Shown here: one piece after another, positions 26,020 through 34,663 of the stretch
Position numbering within the stretch: position 1 is the stretch's first letter
Layout of the letters: each line of letters starts with the position of its first letter
Assembly (NCBI RefSeq): GCF_900111515.1
Contig: NZ_FOHS01000003.1
Location: 186,001-250,000 of the forward strand
DNA from: Hymenobacter actinosclerus
GTDB lineage: Bacteria > Bacteroidota > Bacteroidia > Cytophagales > Hymenobacteraceae
DNA: 64,000 nucleotides
Direction: 5' to 3'
Program-made: the position numbers and the translations under genes
The notes under the pieces: generated by a model
Database searches by the model: none
The model's input: the letters and a program-made list of their open reading frames with translations, nothing else
Told to the model about the DNA's origin: nothing

Positions 26020-27063
26020 ATGACGACGACAGACATGGAAACTCCGATTATCCCCCTCATCACGGAGGAGCAGAAACAAGCCGAGGAAACCTGGCGCAAA
26101 TCGATTCCGGCCCAGGTGTTTCTCAACTACTTCTTCGCCATCAACTACCACATCCAGCAGGCCGACGACGCGCAGGGTGGCCTGCGCCACCTCCCCTACT
26201 TCCGCGCCCACCAGGCCGAGCTGACCGAAACCGACGTGCAGGCCGTAACCAAGCTGCTGCACGCCTCCTGGAGTACCGAGTACGCGTTGCGGGCTACGGC
26301 CGAGCTGGGCGACGAGGACTACCTGCGCAACGCCCTGCACTGGACGTTTCCGCAGGCCTACCACACCATCACGGCCGGGCTCCAGGCGTTTCTGTACACC
26401 ACCGGCGTGCGCAGCAGCAACCCGGCGCTGGTACGGCGCGAAGTGGGCCGGCTGGTAGTGCGTAATGCTTACCCGCGCCCCATCTCGTTCTACGCCGCCG
26501 GCGCCTACGGCGACTTCAGCATCCACCGGTTGCCGCTGGCCGGCTACAAGGCGGGCTTGCAGATTGCGGGCAAGGAAATCGACGCTCAAGCTCAGATCGG
26601 GCAGTTCCTGCGTACCACCCGCACCATCAAGGCCAAGGCTACGCGCCAGCAGGTACAGGCCAACCCCAACACGGCCCTGCGCAGCCAGAAAACCGGCAAG
26701 GTGCTCGACAAATGGACGCCCGCGCACTGGCAGCAGATTACCTGGCGGCTGGGCTACACCACGCTCTTCGACCTGCTGGGCCGCCTGCGCATCTCGCAGA
26801 CCAGCCGCGAGATTGACCGTTTCGTGGAAGCCGACATCGACTTCAGCCTGTTCCACGACTCGCTGCTCAACATTGTCAGCTACCTTAACGGCATCCACGA
26901 AACCTACGTGGCCAAGGCCATGGGGCTGGAGCGCTACGAGCAGCTGGTAGCCGAGCTGCCCCGCCATTTGCAGAACTCGTTCGTAGAGGAGCGCCTGCGC
27001 ACGCGGGTAGCTCCGCAACTCACCGATACCGACGAAACTCCGGTGCTGCGCATGGCCGCGTAG
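26020..27063 (+). CDS. Hypothetical protein
   Basis: 347 residues, no signal peptide or TM helix. Predicted mostly helical; conserved-looking segments are SIPAQVFLNYFFAINYHIQQ, ALHWTFPQAYHTITAGLQAF, VGRLVVRNAYPRPISFYAAG and LRISQTSREIDRFVEADIDF. I do not recognise the family. It is monocistronic, bounded by its own promoter and the terminator at 27155, and set in an unusually AT-rich upstream region. It could be a regulated accessory gene, but there is no evidence of role. Confidence 0.75.
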   Translation: MTTTDMETPIIPLITEEQKQAEETWRKSIPAQVFLNYFFAINYHIQQADDAQGGLRHLPYFRAHQAELTETDVQAVTKLLHASWSTEYALRATAELGDEDYLRNALHWTFPQAYHTITAGLQAFLYTTGVRSSNPALVRREVGRLVVRNAYPRPISFYAAGAYGDFSIHRLPLAGYKAGLQIAGKEIDAQAQIGQFLRTTRTIKAKATRQQVQANPNTALRSQKTGKVLDKWTPAHWQQITWRLGYTTLFDLLGRLRISQTSREIDRFVEADIDFSLFHDSLLNIVSYLNGIHETYVAKAMGLERYEQLVAELPRHLQNSFVEERLRTRVAPQLTDTDETPVLRMAA

Positions 27064-27087
27064 CTTTTGTCGGGAGGTATTAACCAC

Positions 27088-27247
27088 TGGCTGATAGCTA
27101 TTAGCTTGCCTGATAGTCCTTATTCCGTTGCACTTGTCCTACTCCATATACACCAAAGCGCCGGCCCTGTGGGTCGGCGCTTTTTGCTATGTGCCGGGCC
27201 ATTCCAGCAGAAAAAGCTGACGGCTATCAGCCAAAAGCTAATAGCCC
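27088..27247. repeat. Rearranged inverted repeat flanking a terminator
   Basis: TGGCTGATAGCTATTAGCTT (27088-27107) and, inverted, CTATCAGCC then AAAAGCTAATAGCC (27224-27244) contain the same two blocks (TGGCTGATAGC and CTATTAGCTT) in swapped order, on each side of the 27155-27186 hairpin. Confidence 0.5.
27155..27186 (+). terminator. Rho-independent terminator
   Basis: AAAGCGCCGGCCC with GGGTCGGCGCTTTTT, 3-nt loop with one mismatch, T run at 27181-27185. Confidence 0.85.
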
Positions 27248-27280
27248 CACCCGCAGTTAGGTTAGGCGGGCGGGCTGCGC

Positions 27281-27288
27281 TATTTTTG
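27281..27288 (+). promoter_or_regulatory. -7 promoter element of lysS
   Basis: TATTTTTG, exact TAnnTTTG match, 50 nt before the lysS ATG in an otherwise GC-rich leader. Confidence 0.65.
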
Positions 27289-27337
27289 CGGCTTGACTTC
27301 GTCCCGCCTTCTGGCGGGGCCGCTACCCCCTCGCCCT

Positions 27338-28894
27338 ATGCAGCACCTCAGCGAACAGGAGATTATCCGGCGCAACAAACTCACGGAGCTTCAGCAGCTC
27401 GGCATCGAGCCCTACCCTTCGGAGCTGTACGATGTAAATTTCTATGCCCAGGAGATTCTCGATAACTACCACGTCGAGCTCAACAACTTTCAGGAAGTAA
27501 GCCTGGCGGGCCGGCTGATGTCGATGCGGGTGAAGGGCAAGGCCTCGTTTGCCGAGTTGCAGGACGCCTCGGGCCGCATTCAGCTCTACATCAACCGCGA
27601 CGAAATCTGCCCCGGCGAAGACAAAGAGCTTTACAACACGGTGTTCAAGAAGCTGCTCGATCTGGGCGACTTCATCGGCGTAACCGGCCGCGTGTTTAAA
27701 ACCATGGTGGGCGAAACCTCCGTGCACGTAACGGGCCTGACGGTGCTCAGCAAGAGCCTGCGCCCACTGCCCGTGGTGAAGGAGCGCACCGATGAGGCGA
27801 CGGGCGAGAAAATCACCTACGACGCCTTCACCGACCCCGAGCAGCGCTACCGCCAACGCTACGTGGATTTGGTGGTGAACCCGCACGTGCGCGAGGCTTT
27901 CATCAAGCGCACCCAGCTGGTGCAGGCCATGCGCAACTACCTCAACGACAAGGGCTACCTGGAGGTGGAAACGCCGATTTTGCAGCCTCTGTACGGTGGC
28001 GCGGCGGCGCGGCCCTTCAAAACGCACCACAACACGCTCGACATGACGCTGTATCTGCGCATTGCCAACGAGCTGTACCTCAAGCGCCTGATTGTGGGCG
28101 GCTTCGATGGCGTGTACGAGTTCAGCAAGGACTTCCGCAACGAGGGCATGTCGCGGTTCCACAACCCCGAGTTCACCCAGATGGAGCTGTACGTAGCCTA
28201 CAAGGACTACTACTGGATGATGGATTTGGTGGAGGAAATGGTGGAGCGCGTGGCCCTGGCGCTGCACGGCAAAACCGAGGTGCAGGTGGGCGACAACCTC
28301 ATCAACTTCCAGCGCCCCTGGAAGCGCTACACCATGGCCGAATCCATCGAGCATTTCACCGGCTTCAACATTGAGGGCAAGAGCGAGGACGAGTTGCGCG
28401 CCGCCGCCAAAGATCTGAAAGTAGGCCTTGACCCGAGCATGGGCAAAGCCAAAATCATCGACGAGATTTTCGGCGAGCACGTCGAGCCCAAGCTCATCCA
28501 GCCCACCTTCATCACCGATTATCCGGTGGAAATGTCGCCGCTGGCCAAAAAGCACCGCAGCAAGCCGGGCCTGGTAGAGCGGTTCGAGGCCATCTGCAAC
28601 GGCAAGGAAATCTGCAACGCTTTCTCCGAACTCAACGACCCCATCGACCAGCGTGCCCGTTTTGAGGAGCAGCTGGAGCTGGGCAAGCGCGGCGACACCG
28701 AGGCCATGGTGCTCGACGAGGACTTCCTGCGGGCCCTCGAATACGGCATGCCGCCCACGGCCGGCCTGGGCATCGGCATCGACCGGCTGAGCATGATTAT
28801 GACTAACTCCAACTCCATCCAGGACGTGCTCTTCTTCCCGCAGATGAAGCCTGAGTACACCAAATCGGAAAACGCCCCGCACCCGGAGGAGTAA
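27338..28894 (+). CDS. lysS: Lysyl-tRNA synthetase, class II
   Basis: 518 residues. An N-terminal OB-fold anticodon-binding domain (about 50-160, [20 protein letters not shown]) is followed by the class II catalytic core. Motif 1 lies around [18 protein letters not shown], motif 2 is [18 protein letters not shown], and motif 3 is [12 protein letters not shown]. It charges tRNA-Lys in the cytoplasm. ATG 27338 gives the usual start [15 protein letters not shown]; the frame is open a little upstream but lacks family-like sequence. An inverted repeat begins 7 nt after the stop. Confidence 0.97.
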   Translation: MQHLSEQEIIRRNKLTELQQLGIEPYPSELYDVNFYAQEILDNYHVELNNFQEVSLAGRLMSMRVKGKASFAELQDASGRIQLYINRDEICPGEDKELYNTVFKKLLDLGDFIGVTGRVFKTMVGETSVHVTGLTVLSKSLRPLPVVKERTDEATGEKITYDAFTDPEQRYRQRYVDLVVNPHVREAFIKRTQLVQAMRNYLNDKGYLEVETPILQPLYGGAAARPFKTHHNTLDMTLYLRIANELYLKRLIVGGFDGVYEFSKDFRNEGMSRFHNPEFTQMELYVAYKDYYWMMDLVEEMVERVALALHGKTEVQVGDNLINFQRPWKRYTMAESIEHFTGFNIEGKSEDELRAAAKDLKVGLDPSMGKAKIIDEIFGEHVEPKLIQPTFITDYPVEMSPLAKKHRSKPGLVERFEAICNGKEICNAFSELNDPIDQRARFEEQLELGKRGDTEAMVLDEDFLRALEYGMPPTAGLGIGIDRLSMIMTNSNSIQDVLFFPQMKPEYTKSENAPHPEE

Positions 28895-28900
28895 AACCCG

Positions 28901-28932
28901 CCTGTCATCCTGAGCTTGCGAAGGATGACAGG
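28901..28932. repeat. Short inverted repeat of the TGTCATCCTGAGC family
   Basis: CCTGTCATCCT (28901-28911) and AGGATGACAGG (28922-28932) are perfect 11-bp arms around a GAGCTTGCGA loop. The sequence matches the ends of the larger repeats at 47589-47694 and 53962-54065, so it looks like a single minimal unit of that family. Confidence 0.75.
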
Positions 28933-28964
28933 AAAATAGCTAAGCACACAGCCACAGTAAAAGC

Positions 28965-29003
28965 AGAAAGCCTCCCGCCGATAAGGACGAGAGGCTTTCT
29001 TTT
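28965..29003 (+). terminator. Probable terminator downstream of lysS
   Basis: AGAAAGCCTC (28965-28974) pairs with GAGGCTTTCT (28991-29000) and is followed by TTTT. The remaining 29004-29219 shows no supportable gene; the short frames there lack family-like sequence. Confidence 0.7.
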
Positions 29004-29219
29004 GGTACAAACCACCTACCATTCAGGGCAGGGCCGTAGCAGAAATGTGCGATGGGCAACGATTAATTTTACTGTCAGGCTGTTTAACCAGGTCCTGCCA
29101 GAAGCTTAAACGGCCGGCAATTTTACTGATAAGGCTTCTCTACCCCTCTTTCAGGTGGCTTGCAAATGAGTTTACGGCGCAGCGGCGCGCAGGGTTACAG
29201 GCAACCAAAAAAGTTTGGC

Positions 29220-29516
29220 TTAGATGCCGGCGCCGGGCCCGGCGGGCTGGTTCATGGAGCTAAGTAAATCGTCGGCGGCCGAGCGGTCGGATGCCTGTTG
29301 CTGCGAGGCGGCCGGTGCCTTCCCCGTGAACGAATCCAGGCGGGCTTTGCCTTCTTTCAGCAGCCGGGCCAAGTCCTTGTTGAGCTTGCCGGCCGATTCC
29401 TTGATATCGGCGCGGGCTTCGTCGCCGGTTTCGGGGGCCAGCAGCAGGCCGGCCACGATGCCGGCCGTGGCGCCGGCCAGCAGGGAGAAAATTACTTTGC
29501 CTTTCGTGTCTTGCAT
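29220..29516 (-). CDS. YtxH domain-containing protein
   Basis: 98 residues: a short N-terminal cytosolic part, one glycine-rich TM helix (VIFSLLAGATAGIVAGLLLA), then the YtxH signature PETGDEARADIKESAGKLNK and a polar C-terminal helix with a flexible tail. YtxH proteins are small stress-induced membrane proteins of unclear activity. ATG 29516 places the helix correctly; a start at 29549 would add an unlikely Met-Asn-Arg extension. It lies downstream of the second YtxH gene on the same strand, separated by a terminator. Confidence 0.82.
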   Translation of the reverse strand: MQDTKGKVIFSLLAGATAGIVAGLLLAPETGDEARADIKESAGKLNKDLARLLKEGKARLDSFTGKAPAASQQQASDRSAADDLLSSMNQPAGPGAGI

Positions 29517-29597
29517 GGTTGGGAGGGTAGAGCGATTCATGGCGGCCACGGCGGCCGGCCTGCATTTATAACGCGCGAACCGCAGGCGGGTTTACGC

Positions 29598-29633
29598 AAA
29601 AAGCCCCTGCTTCCGAAAAAACAGGGGCTTTTG
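29598..29633 (-). terminator. Terminator between the two YtxH genes
   Basis: AAAAAGCCCCTG (29598-29609) with CAGGGGCTTTT (29622-29632). On the minus strand it follows the YtxH-CsbD gene. Confidence 0.85.
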
Positions 29634-29650
29634 TTAGCGTGAAGCCCGAC

Positions 29651-30085
29651 CTACAGGTCGTTGAGCATCTTTACTACTTCGGCTTTGGCTTTGCCAAGCT
29701 TGTTCTGAAGACGGCCAATCAGCTCGTCGCCTTTGCCTTCGGCGTAGGTCAGATCCTCGTCGGTGAGCTGCGCGTACTGCTGCTTCAGCTTGCCCTTGAG
29801 GTCGTCCCAGTTGCCTTTCAGCTTCAGGCTGCCGCCCGAGCCAGTCAGGCCCATGTCTTCGAGCTTCTCGATGTAGCCTTTGAACTTGGAGTCGAGGTCT
29901 TCGCCGTACTTGGAGAGCTGGTCGCCCAGCTGGCCGCTGTACTTGGTGGCGGCGCTGCCGATTTTATCGCGGGTAGCTTTGCCTTTATCGGGGGCCATCA
30001 GCAGACCGGCAATGATACCGGCGCCGGCACCGGCAATAGCAGCGAGGAGAATTTTACCCGAGTTATCTTCTTCGTAATGCGACAT
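29651..30085 (-). CDS. YtxH-CsbD fusion protein
   Basis: 144 residues. Residues 10-32 form a Gly/Ala TM helix (ILLAAIAGAGAGIIAGLLMA) followed by PDKGKATRDKIGSAATKYSG, the YtxH pattern. From about residue 85 the sequence KLKGNWDDLKGKLKQQYAQL and TDEDLTYAEGKGDELIGRLQ is a CsbD-like domain, normally found as a free ~65-residue stress protein. The fusion would tether a CsbD helix pair to the membrane. ATG 30085 precedes MSHYEEDNSGK, a typical polar YtxH start. Confidence 0.82.
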   Translation of the reverse strand: MSHYEEDNSGKILLAAIAGAGAGIIAGLLMAPDKGKATRDKIGSAATKYSGQLGDQLSKYGEDLDSKFKGYIEKLEDMGLTGSGGSLKLKGNWDDLKGKLKQQYAQLTDEDLTYAEGKGDELIGRLQNKLGKAKAEVVKMLNDL

Positions 30086-30296
30086 GATTTGGGAGAGAAA
30101 GGTTGGAAATAGAGTTTCGAAAGGAGCGGAGAACGGGGCCAAAAAACGGCCCTCAACCTCCGGGTATGGCTCCCTATACGAAGCTGGGCGGTCGGGGTTA
30201 TGTACAGGCAGAAAAATCGGCCGGAAAAATACCAAAACACCTATACTGCCGTAGTACTCGTTCTACATCTGCCTCTCAACCCCTTATTTTCGCCTC

Positions 30297-30545
30297 ATGC
30301 TTACCCGATTCTGCACCCTGCTGCTGCTCCCAGCCCTGCTGGCCTGCCAGCGCAACTCGCCCCCAGCTGCCGCCAGCCAGCCCTGCATCGACCCGGCCAA
30401 AATCAGGCCCGATGCCGCCTGCACCATGCAGTACGACCCGGTGTGCGGCTGCGACGGCAAAACTTACGGCAACGCCTGCCAGGCCACCAATGCCGGCGTC
30501 ACCAGCTTCAAGCCCGGCGAGTGCGCCGGCAAAACCAACAACTGA
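30297..30545 (+). CDS. Kazal-type serine protease inhibitor domain lipoprotein
   Basis: 82 residues. Lipobox LPALLAC puts the lipidated Cys at 17. Six further cysteines (30, 42, 50, 52, 61, 76) and the core [18 protein letters not shown] with ATNAGVTSF match the Kazal fold. Kazal domains block serine proteases by inserting a loop into the active site; a surface-anchored one could protect the envelope from host, predator or self proteases. It is 17 nt upstream of the cupin gene, so the two may be co-transcribed. Confidence 0.85.
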   Translation: MLTRFCTLLLLPALLACQRNSPPAAASQPCIDPAKIRPDAACTMQYDPVCGCDGKTYGNACQATNAGVTSFKPGECAGKTNN

Positions 30546-30561
30546 TTTCCTGCATTTACCG

Positions 30562-30933
30562 ATGTCTGAAAAACGCTATTTCCGCCAGCAGAACCCCTTT
30601 ATTGTACCCACCAGCGATGGCAAGCTCATCGAAGAGCACATTGGCCAGGCCAGCACCGGCACCAGCCAGTACAGCGTGGCCCACATGGTGGCTCCGCCCC
30701 AGTGGAGCGAGCCCCACCAGCGCCCTGAATTCGACGAGGTAACCATTGTAGTGCGCGGCCGCAAGCGGTTTGAAATCGACGGCGACGTAGTGGAGCTGGG
30801 CGCCGGCGAGTCGCTGCTGATAAAGGCCGGGGCGCGGGTGCGCTACTCCAACCCCTTCGAGGCTGAGTGCGAGTACTGGTCCATCTGCGTGCCTGCGTTT
30901 AGCCCGGCCACGGTGAACCGGGAAGAAGAATAA
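30562..30933 (+). CDS. Cupin-domain protein
   Basis: 123 residues, a single small beta-barrel. The first cupin motif region is SEPHQRPEFDEVTIVVRGRK and the second is GDVVELGAGESLLIKAG with RVRYSNPFEAE. Only some of the usual metal-binding His/Glu residues are seen (His and Glu in the first motif), so metal binding is uncertain. No signal peptide. Ligand unknown. It is convergent with the LytTR regulator gene, 12 nt apart. Confidence 0.78.
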   Translation: MSEKRYFRQQNPFIVPTSDGKLIEEHIGQASTGTSQYSVAHMVAPPQWSEPHQRPEFDEVTIVVRGRKRFEIDGDVVELGAGESLLIKAGARVRYSNPFEAECEYWSICVPAFSPATVNREEE

Positions 30934-30945
30934 CTGGGTCCGGCG

Positions 30946-31722
30946 CTACTTCAGGCCCACCCAGCGGCGCAGATCGGGCGTGCGGTGGGTGCTGGCCGTG
31001 AGGGCCACGGCGCCGGGCCCTTTCAGATGCACTATTAGCGTGTCGTTGAAGTAGGGCTCCAGCCGATCGATGGCACTGAACTGTACCATTTCGGTGCGGT
31101 TGAGCCGGAAGAACTGCGCCGGGTCGAGCTGGGTTTCGAGCTGGCTGAGGCTTTCGTTGAGCACGAAGCTTTTGCCCTGCCCACTGAAAGCGTGCGTAAC
31201 GCCGTGGCGCAGCTGGAAGTAGTGTAGCTCGGCCACATCCAGCAGGTACAGGCCCTGGCGGGTTTTGCTCACGAGCCGTTGCTTGTAGGCTGGCCCCGCG
31301 GCGACCGGTGCGGCCGCGCCCAACGTGGCGGCCAGCTGCTGCAGCGCCGCCCCCTGAAACGACTGCCGCAGCCGCTCGAACTTCTGCATGGCCGCCGCAA
31401 ACTGCGCGTACTGCACCGGCTTGAGCACGTAGGCAATGCCGTTCTGCTCGAAGGCCTGCACCAGAAACGAGTCGTAGGCCGTGATGAAGATAACGGGGCT
31501 GCTGACCGCTACCTGCCCGAACAGCTGGAACACGTTGCCGTCGAGTAGTTCAATATCCGACAGAATGAGGTTGGGGGCCGGGTGCTGGCGCAGAAAGTCG
31601 GCCGCCTCGCTCACCTGCTGGCACTCGCCCACAATGGTGGCATCGGGGGCGTAGCGCAGGGCGAAACGGCGGAGCTGGTCGAGAGCGGGTTCCTCGTCTT
31701 CGATAAGCAGCAGGCGGAGCAT
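30946..31722 (-). CDS. LytTR-family response regulator
   Basis: 258 residues. REC domain at 1-120 with acidic pocket IEDEE and phosphoacceptor Asp56 (LILSDIELLDG), conserved Thr/Ala in FITAYDS and Lys in VLKPV. A linker precedes a LytTR DNA-binding domain (about 147-255, RLVSKTRQGLYLLDVAELHY, ending HRTPDLRRWVGLK). LytTR proteins bind paired direct repeats about two helical turns apart. The sensor kinase gene lies 36 nt upstream on the same strand. A tandem repeat at 33691-33730 is a possible target. Confidence 0.93.
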   Translation of the reverse strand: MLRLLLIEDEEPALDQLRRFALRYAPDATIVGECQQVSEAADFLRQHPAPNLILSDIELLDGNVFQLFGQVAVSSPVIFITAYDSFLVQAFEQNGIAYVLKPVQYAQFAAAMQKFERLRQSFQGAALQQLAATLGAAAPVAAGPAYKQRLVSKTRQGLYLLDVAELHYFQLRHGVTHAFSGQGKSFVLNESLSQLETQLDPAQFFRLNRTEMVQFSAIDRLEPYFNDTLIVHLKGPGAVALTASTHRTPDLRRWVGLK

Positions 31723-31758
31723 AGGCGGAAAGGGAAGTTACAGTGACGGAAGCGGCCG

Positions 31759-32814
31759 TTACGCCGGTGCAGCGGAAGCCAGCCGGCCCAGCGGCAGCGT
31801 TACGCTGAACCACTCGTCCGATTCCTCCACCCGCACCGGCACGTCGTGCAGCAACGCCAGCCGGGCACGCAGGCCGGCCAGGCCGCTGCCTTCGCCCGCC
31901 GCGGGCCCAGGCCGGGGCACGCGGGCGTTGCGAATTTCCAGGCTGGTAGCCGTAACAACAAGCTGCACCCGCAGCGGCCGGGCGCGGCTGCCCAGGTTGT
32001 GCTTGAGGGCGTTGGTGAGCAGCTCCTGCCCTACCCCCGGCGGAATCAGTAGCGTTGCCAGCTCGGCGGCCGGCACCCGGATATCTTCCTCGAACACGTA
32101 GGCCGCCCCGAATCGGCGCCGGAGCAGAAACTGGTAGTCGCGCAGGAAAGCCAGCTCTTCAGTCAGCGGCACGGCGTCGAGCTGACGGGTGCGCACCAGG
32201 TAGCGGTAGAGGCTGGCCAGGTGCGTCACGTAGTCGTGGGCGGCGGTGTTTTCCGGCTCGATGAGGGCGGCCAGGATGTTGAGGTTGTTGAACAAAAAAT
32301 GCGGGTCGACGTGCTGTTGCAGGGCCCGCAGCCGGGCCTGGGTGGCTTCTTTTTCCAGCTGCTCCAGCTCCAGCCGCAGCCGGGCCGCGTGCTGCTGGTA
32401 CAGGAACGGCAGGTAAACGCCGCCCACCAGCAAATAGAAGAACAAATCCAGAAACAGCCCCCGGCCCAGCCGGTACCAGTCCCAGGCAAAGGGCCGGCCC
32501 GCCGGCAGCCAGCTGAAACCGAAGCTCACGGCCAGGGTCAGTCCCTGCATCAGCAGCGCATACAGCAGTCCGCCGCCCAGCAGCAGCCGCAGATAGTAGC
32601 TGGCGCCCTCCACCGCCGGCTGGCGTTGCCGGGCCCGCTGGTCCAGCTTATCGAGCAGATAAACGATGAGCAGCGTTTGCAGAAACAGCCAGAACGGCGC
32701 GTCGGGATACAGGTGAAAGTCCTCGGCCCGGCCGGCCATGGTCAGGCGCGTGAACAGGGCCAGCAGCGTGGCCAGCCCCAGCAGGGCAACGTAAAACCAG
32801 ATGGACTTGCGCAT
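31759..32814 (-). CDS. LytS/YehU-type sensor histidine kinase
   Basis: 351 residues. Four predicted TM helices (about 7-23, 40-55, 75-100, 118-138) form the sensor part. The His_kinase domain follows with HVDPHFLFNNLNILAALIEP (phosphoacceptor His172), then an HATPase region with GQELLTNALKHN as N-box and a short glycine-rich loop (GEGSGLAGLRARL). It should phosphorylate the LytTR regulator encoded next. The signal is unknown. TATCTTTT, a 7-of-8 match to the -7 element, lies on the minus strand just upstream. Confidence 0.92.
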   Translation of the reverse strand: MRKSIWFYVALLGLATLLALFTRLTMAGRAEDFHLYPDAPFWLFLQTLLIVYLLDKLDQRARQRQPAVEGASYYLRLLLGGGLLYALLMQGLTLAVSFGFSWLPAGRPFAWDWYRLGRGLFLDLFFYLLVGGVYLPFLYQQHAARLRLELEQLEKEATQARLRALQQHVDPHFLFNNLNILAALIEPENTAAHDYVTHLASLYRYLVRTRQLDAVPLTEELAFLRDYQFLLRRRFGAAYVFEEDIRVPAAELATLLIPPGVGQELLTNALKHNLGSRARPLRVQLVVTATSLEIRNARVPRPGPAAGEGSGLAGLRARLALLHDVPVRVEESDEWFSVTLPLGRLASAAPA

Positions 32815-32843
32815 AACCGGCCGAAAAGATACACCCCGCGCCG

Positions 32844-33623
32844 CTATTTGACCGCCGGGGCCGGCTTCACCTCCTGGCCCTGCTCGTCGAGGAAGCGCAG
32901 CACCGGCTGGTTGTTTTTATCGACGCCGATGCTCAGGCGGGTGCGGCCCTGGCTGTCCTTGAAATCGAGCAGCGACTGGTCGGTGTTGGCCACCAGCATC
33001 AGCCGGGTTTCGCCGCGCTGGTCCGACATGATCATGGCGGAAGAGCGGCCCGCGGTGGTGCCCACGAACATGCGGGGCAGCAGGCCATATTTGCCTTCCC
33101 GGTAAGCCTGCTTCTGTACCTCGCGCGAGGCATTTTTGTACTTGGCATTCGTTACGGCCATCGACTCTTCGGGAGCATCGTTGAACGTGAGGCCGGCCTC
33201 GTAGCCGCTGCCCTGCTGCTGGTATTTGAGGGCAATTACCTGGTCCTGCCCAAACCGGTCGAGCGACAACTGACTGCCCGCCGACACCTTGCCGTCCTTG
33301 TCCTTCTTGCCACCGAAGATGAGGCCGCCGCATTCCTCGCCCTTTTCATTATAGAAGAGCATGCCGGGGTTGGTGCGGGCGTAGTCGATGTGCTGGCCGT
33401 CGATGGTCACGCCCTGCGGAAACCGCTCCTTATTGCTCAGCACCATCTTCACGGTACCGTCGCGCTCCACCAAGTTGATGCGCTCCACGTTAATCTCGCC
33501 GAAGCGTACGGGCTTGTCGGGCTTGCCAAATGCGCACAGCAGCGCCACTACCGGCAGCAGGGTGGCGCCCAGGGCGTAGGTCTTCAGGAATTTCACGTCG
33601 CGGGCCAGTTTCTGGGTATCCAT
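32844..33623 (-). CDS. Membrane-anchored or secreted protein of unknown function
   Basis: 259 residues. After MDTQKLARDVKFLKTYALGA a hydrophobic segment (about 18-35) is a signal anchor. The mature chain contains tandem strand motifs built on D-x-G-x-x-x-x-x-L (RDGTVKMVLSN, SQGRTRLSIGVDKNNQP, FLDEQGQEV), suggesting a repetitive beta structure. I know similar proteins only as hypotheticals. The stop is 29 nt from the start of the sensor kinase gene, so all three minus-strand genes (this one, kinase, regulator) may form one unit. Confidence 0.75.
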   Translation of the reverse strand: MDTQKLARDVKFLKTYALGATLLPVVALLCAFGKPDKPVRFGEINVERINLVERDGTVKMVLSNKERFPQGVTIDGQHIDYARTNPGMLFYNEKGEECGGLIFGGKKDKDGKVSAGSQLSLDRFGQDQVIALKYQQQGSGYEAGLTFNDAPEESMAVTNAKYKNASREVQKQAYREGKYGLLPRMFVGTTAGRSSAMIMSDQRGETRLMLVANTDQSLLDFKDSQGRTRLSIGVDKNNQPVLRFLDEQGQEVKPAPAVK

Positions 33624-33690
33624 AGTAAGTGGGGGTTGGGGTTGATGATGTTCCAAAGGTGCGGGCCGGCCACGCCGAAAGCAGGCCTTT

Positions 33691-33730
33691 TCGCGCGAGT
33701 GCCGGAAAAATCGGGCGAGTGCCGGAAATC
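33691..33730. promoter_or_regulatory. Tandem 20-bp direct repeats in a divergent promoter region
   Basis: GCGAGTGCCGGAAA occurs at 33695-33708 and 33715-33728, exactly 20 bp apart, and the flanking TCG/GGGCG suggests a third partial copy after 33730. It lies between the secreted-protein gene (33623, minus) and the hydrolase gene (33800, plus). Period and arrangement fit an operator. Confidence 0.45.
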
Positions 33731-33799
33731 CGGGCGCGAAGGCGCAGGGCCTTGCGGCCGATTTGGTACCTTCCCCTTTTCCACCCTGCCCCCGCTCCC

Positions 33800-34663
33800 A
33801 TGGACCAGCGCATTATTTCCCTCTTCGACGAGTACACCCACGCCCCGCTCAGCCGCCGCGACTTTCTCGACCGCCTGCATAAGCTAACCGGCAGCGCAAC
33901 CCTGGCGGCGGCAGCGCTGGCCGTATTGGAGCCCGGTTATATTCAGGCCGCTACCGTAGCCGCTCCCGACGGCAAGCTGCGGGAGGAAACCGTGACCTGG
34001 CCGGGCGCGGCCGGAGTTACGATGCAGGGCTACCTGGTACATCCCGAGGGCCGGAAGAAGCGCGGGGCCGTAGTCGTCATCCACGAAAACCGGGGCCTCA
34101 CGCCCCACATCAAGGACGTCACCCGGCGCGTGGCGCAGGCCGGCTACCTGGCCCTGGGCGTCGATGGCCTCTCGGAGTTCGGGGGTACGCCCGCCGATGA
34201 GGACGAAGGCCGCACGCTCATCGGCAAGCTCGACAAGGACCAGACACTAACCAACTACCTGGCGGCCCTCACCTACCTGCGCCAGCGCCCCGACTGCAAC
34301 GGCCGCACCGGCTGCGTGGGCTTCTGCTGGGGCGGCGCGCTGGCCAACCGCCTCGCCGCCCACGACCCGCAGTTGAATGCCGCCGTGGCCTACTACGGCA
34401 TGCAGCCGCCCGCTCAGGAAGCCGCTACCATCAAAGCCCACCTGCTGCTGCACTACGCCGAGCTCGACGAGCGGGTAAATGCCGGGAAGGATGCCTGGGA
34501 AGCGGCTTTGAAAGCGGCCGGCACCAACTATGAGCAGTTCGTGTATGAAGGCGTCAACCACGCATTCAACAACGACACCTCTCCCGCCCGCTATAATGCC
34601 GGGGCTGCCAAGCTGGCCTGGAGCCGGACTCTGGCACTGTTTAAAAAGGAGTTGCGCGGGTAG
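33800..34663 (+). CDS. Dienelactone hydrolase family protein, exported
   Basis: 287 residues, alpha/beta hydrolase of the DLH family. The triad is Cys176 in VGFCWGGAL, Asp223 in YAELDERVNAG, and His254 in GVNHAFNND. An N-terminal SRRDFLDRL followed by a hydrophobic stretch (TGSATLAAAALAVL) resembles a Tat signal. DLH enzymes cleave dienelactones or other esters; many exported ones have unknown substrates. It is divergent from the 32844-33623 gene across a 176-nt region with tandem repeats. Confidence 0.88.
   Translation: MDQRIISLFDEYTHAPLSRRDFLDRLHKLTGSATLAAAALAVLEPGYIQAATVAAPDGKLREETVTWPGAAGVTMQGYLVHPEGRKKRGAVVVIHENRGLTPHIKDVTRRVAQAGYLALGVDGLSEFGGTPADEDEGRTLIGKLDKDQTLTNYLAALTYLRQRPDCNGRTGCVGFCWGGALANRLAAHDPQLNAAVAYYGMQPPAQEAATIKAHLLLHYAELDERVNAGKDAWEAALKAAGTNYEQFVYEGVNHAFNNDTSPARYNAGAAKLAWSRTLALFKKELRG

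Noticed and set aside
29045..29263. Small open frame after lysS
   Set aside because: No RBS, no family pattern, and it overlaps the end of the YtxH gene.
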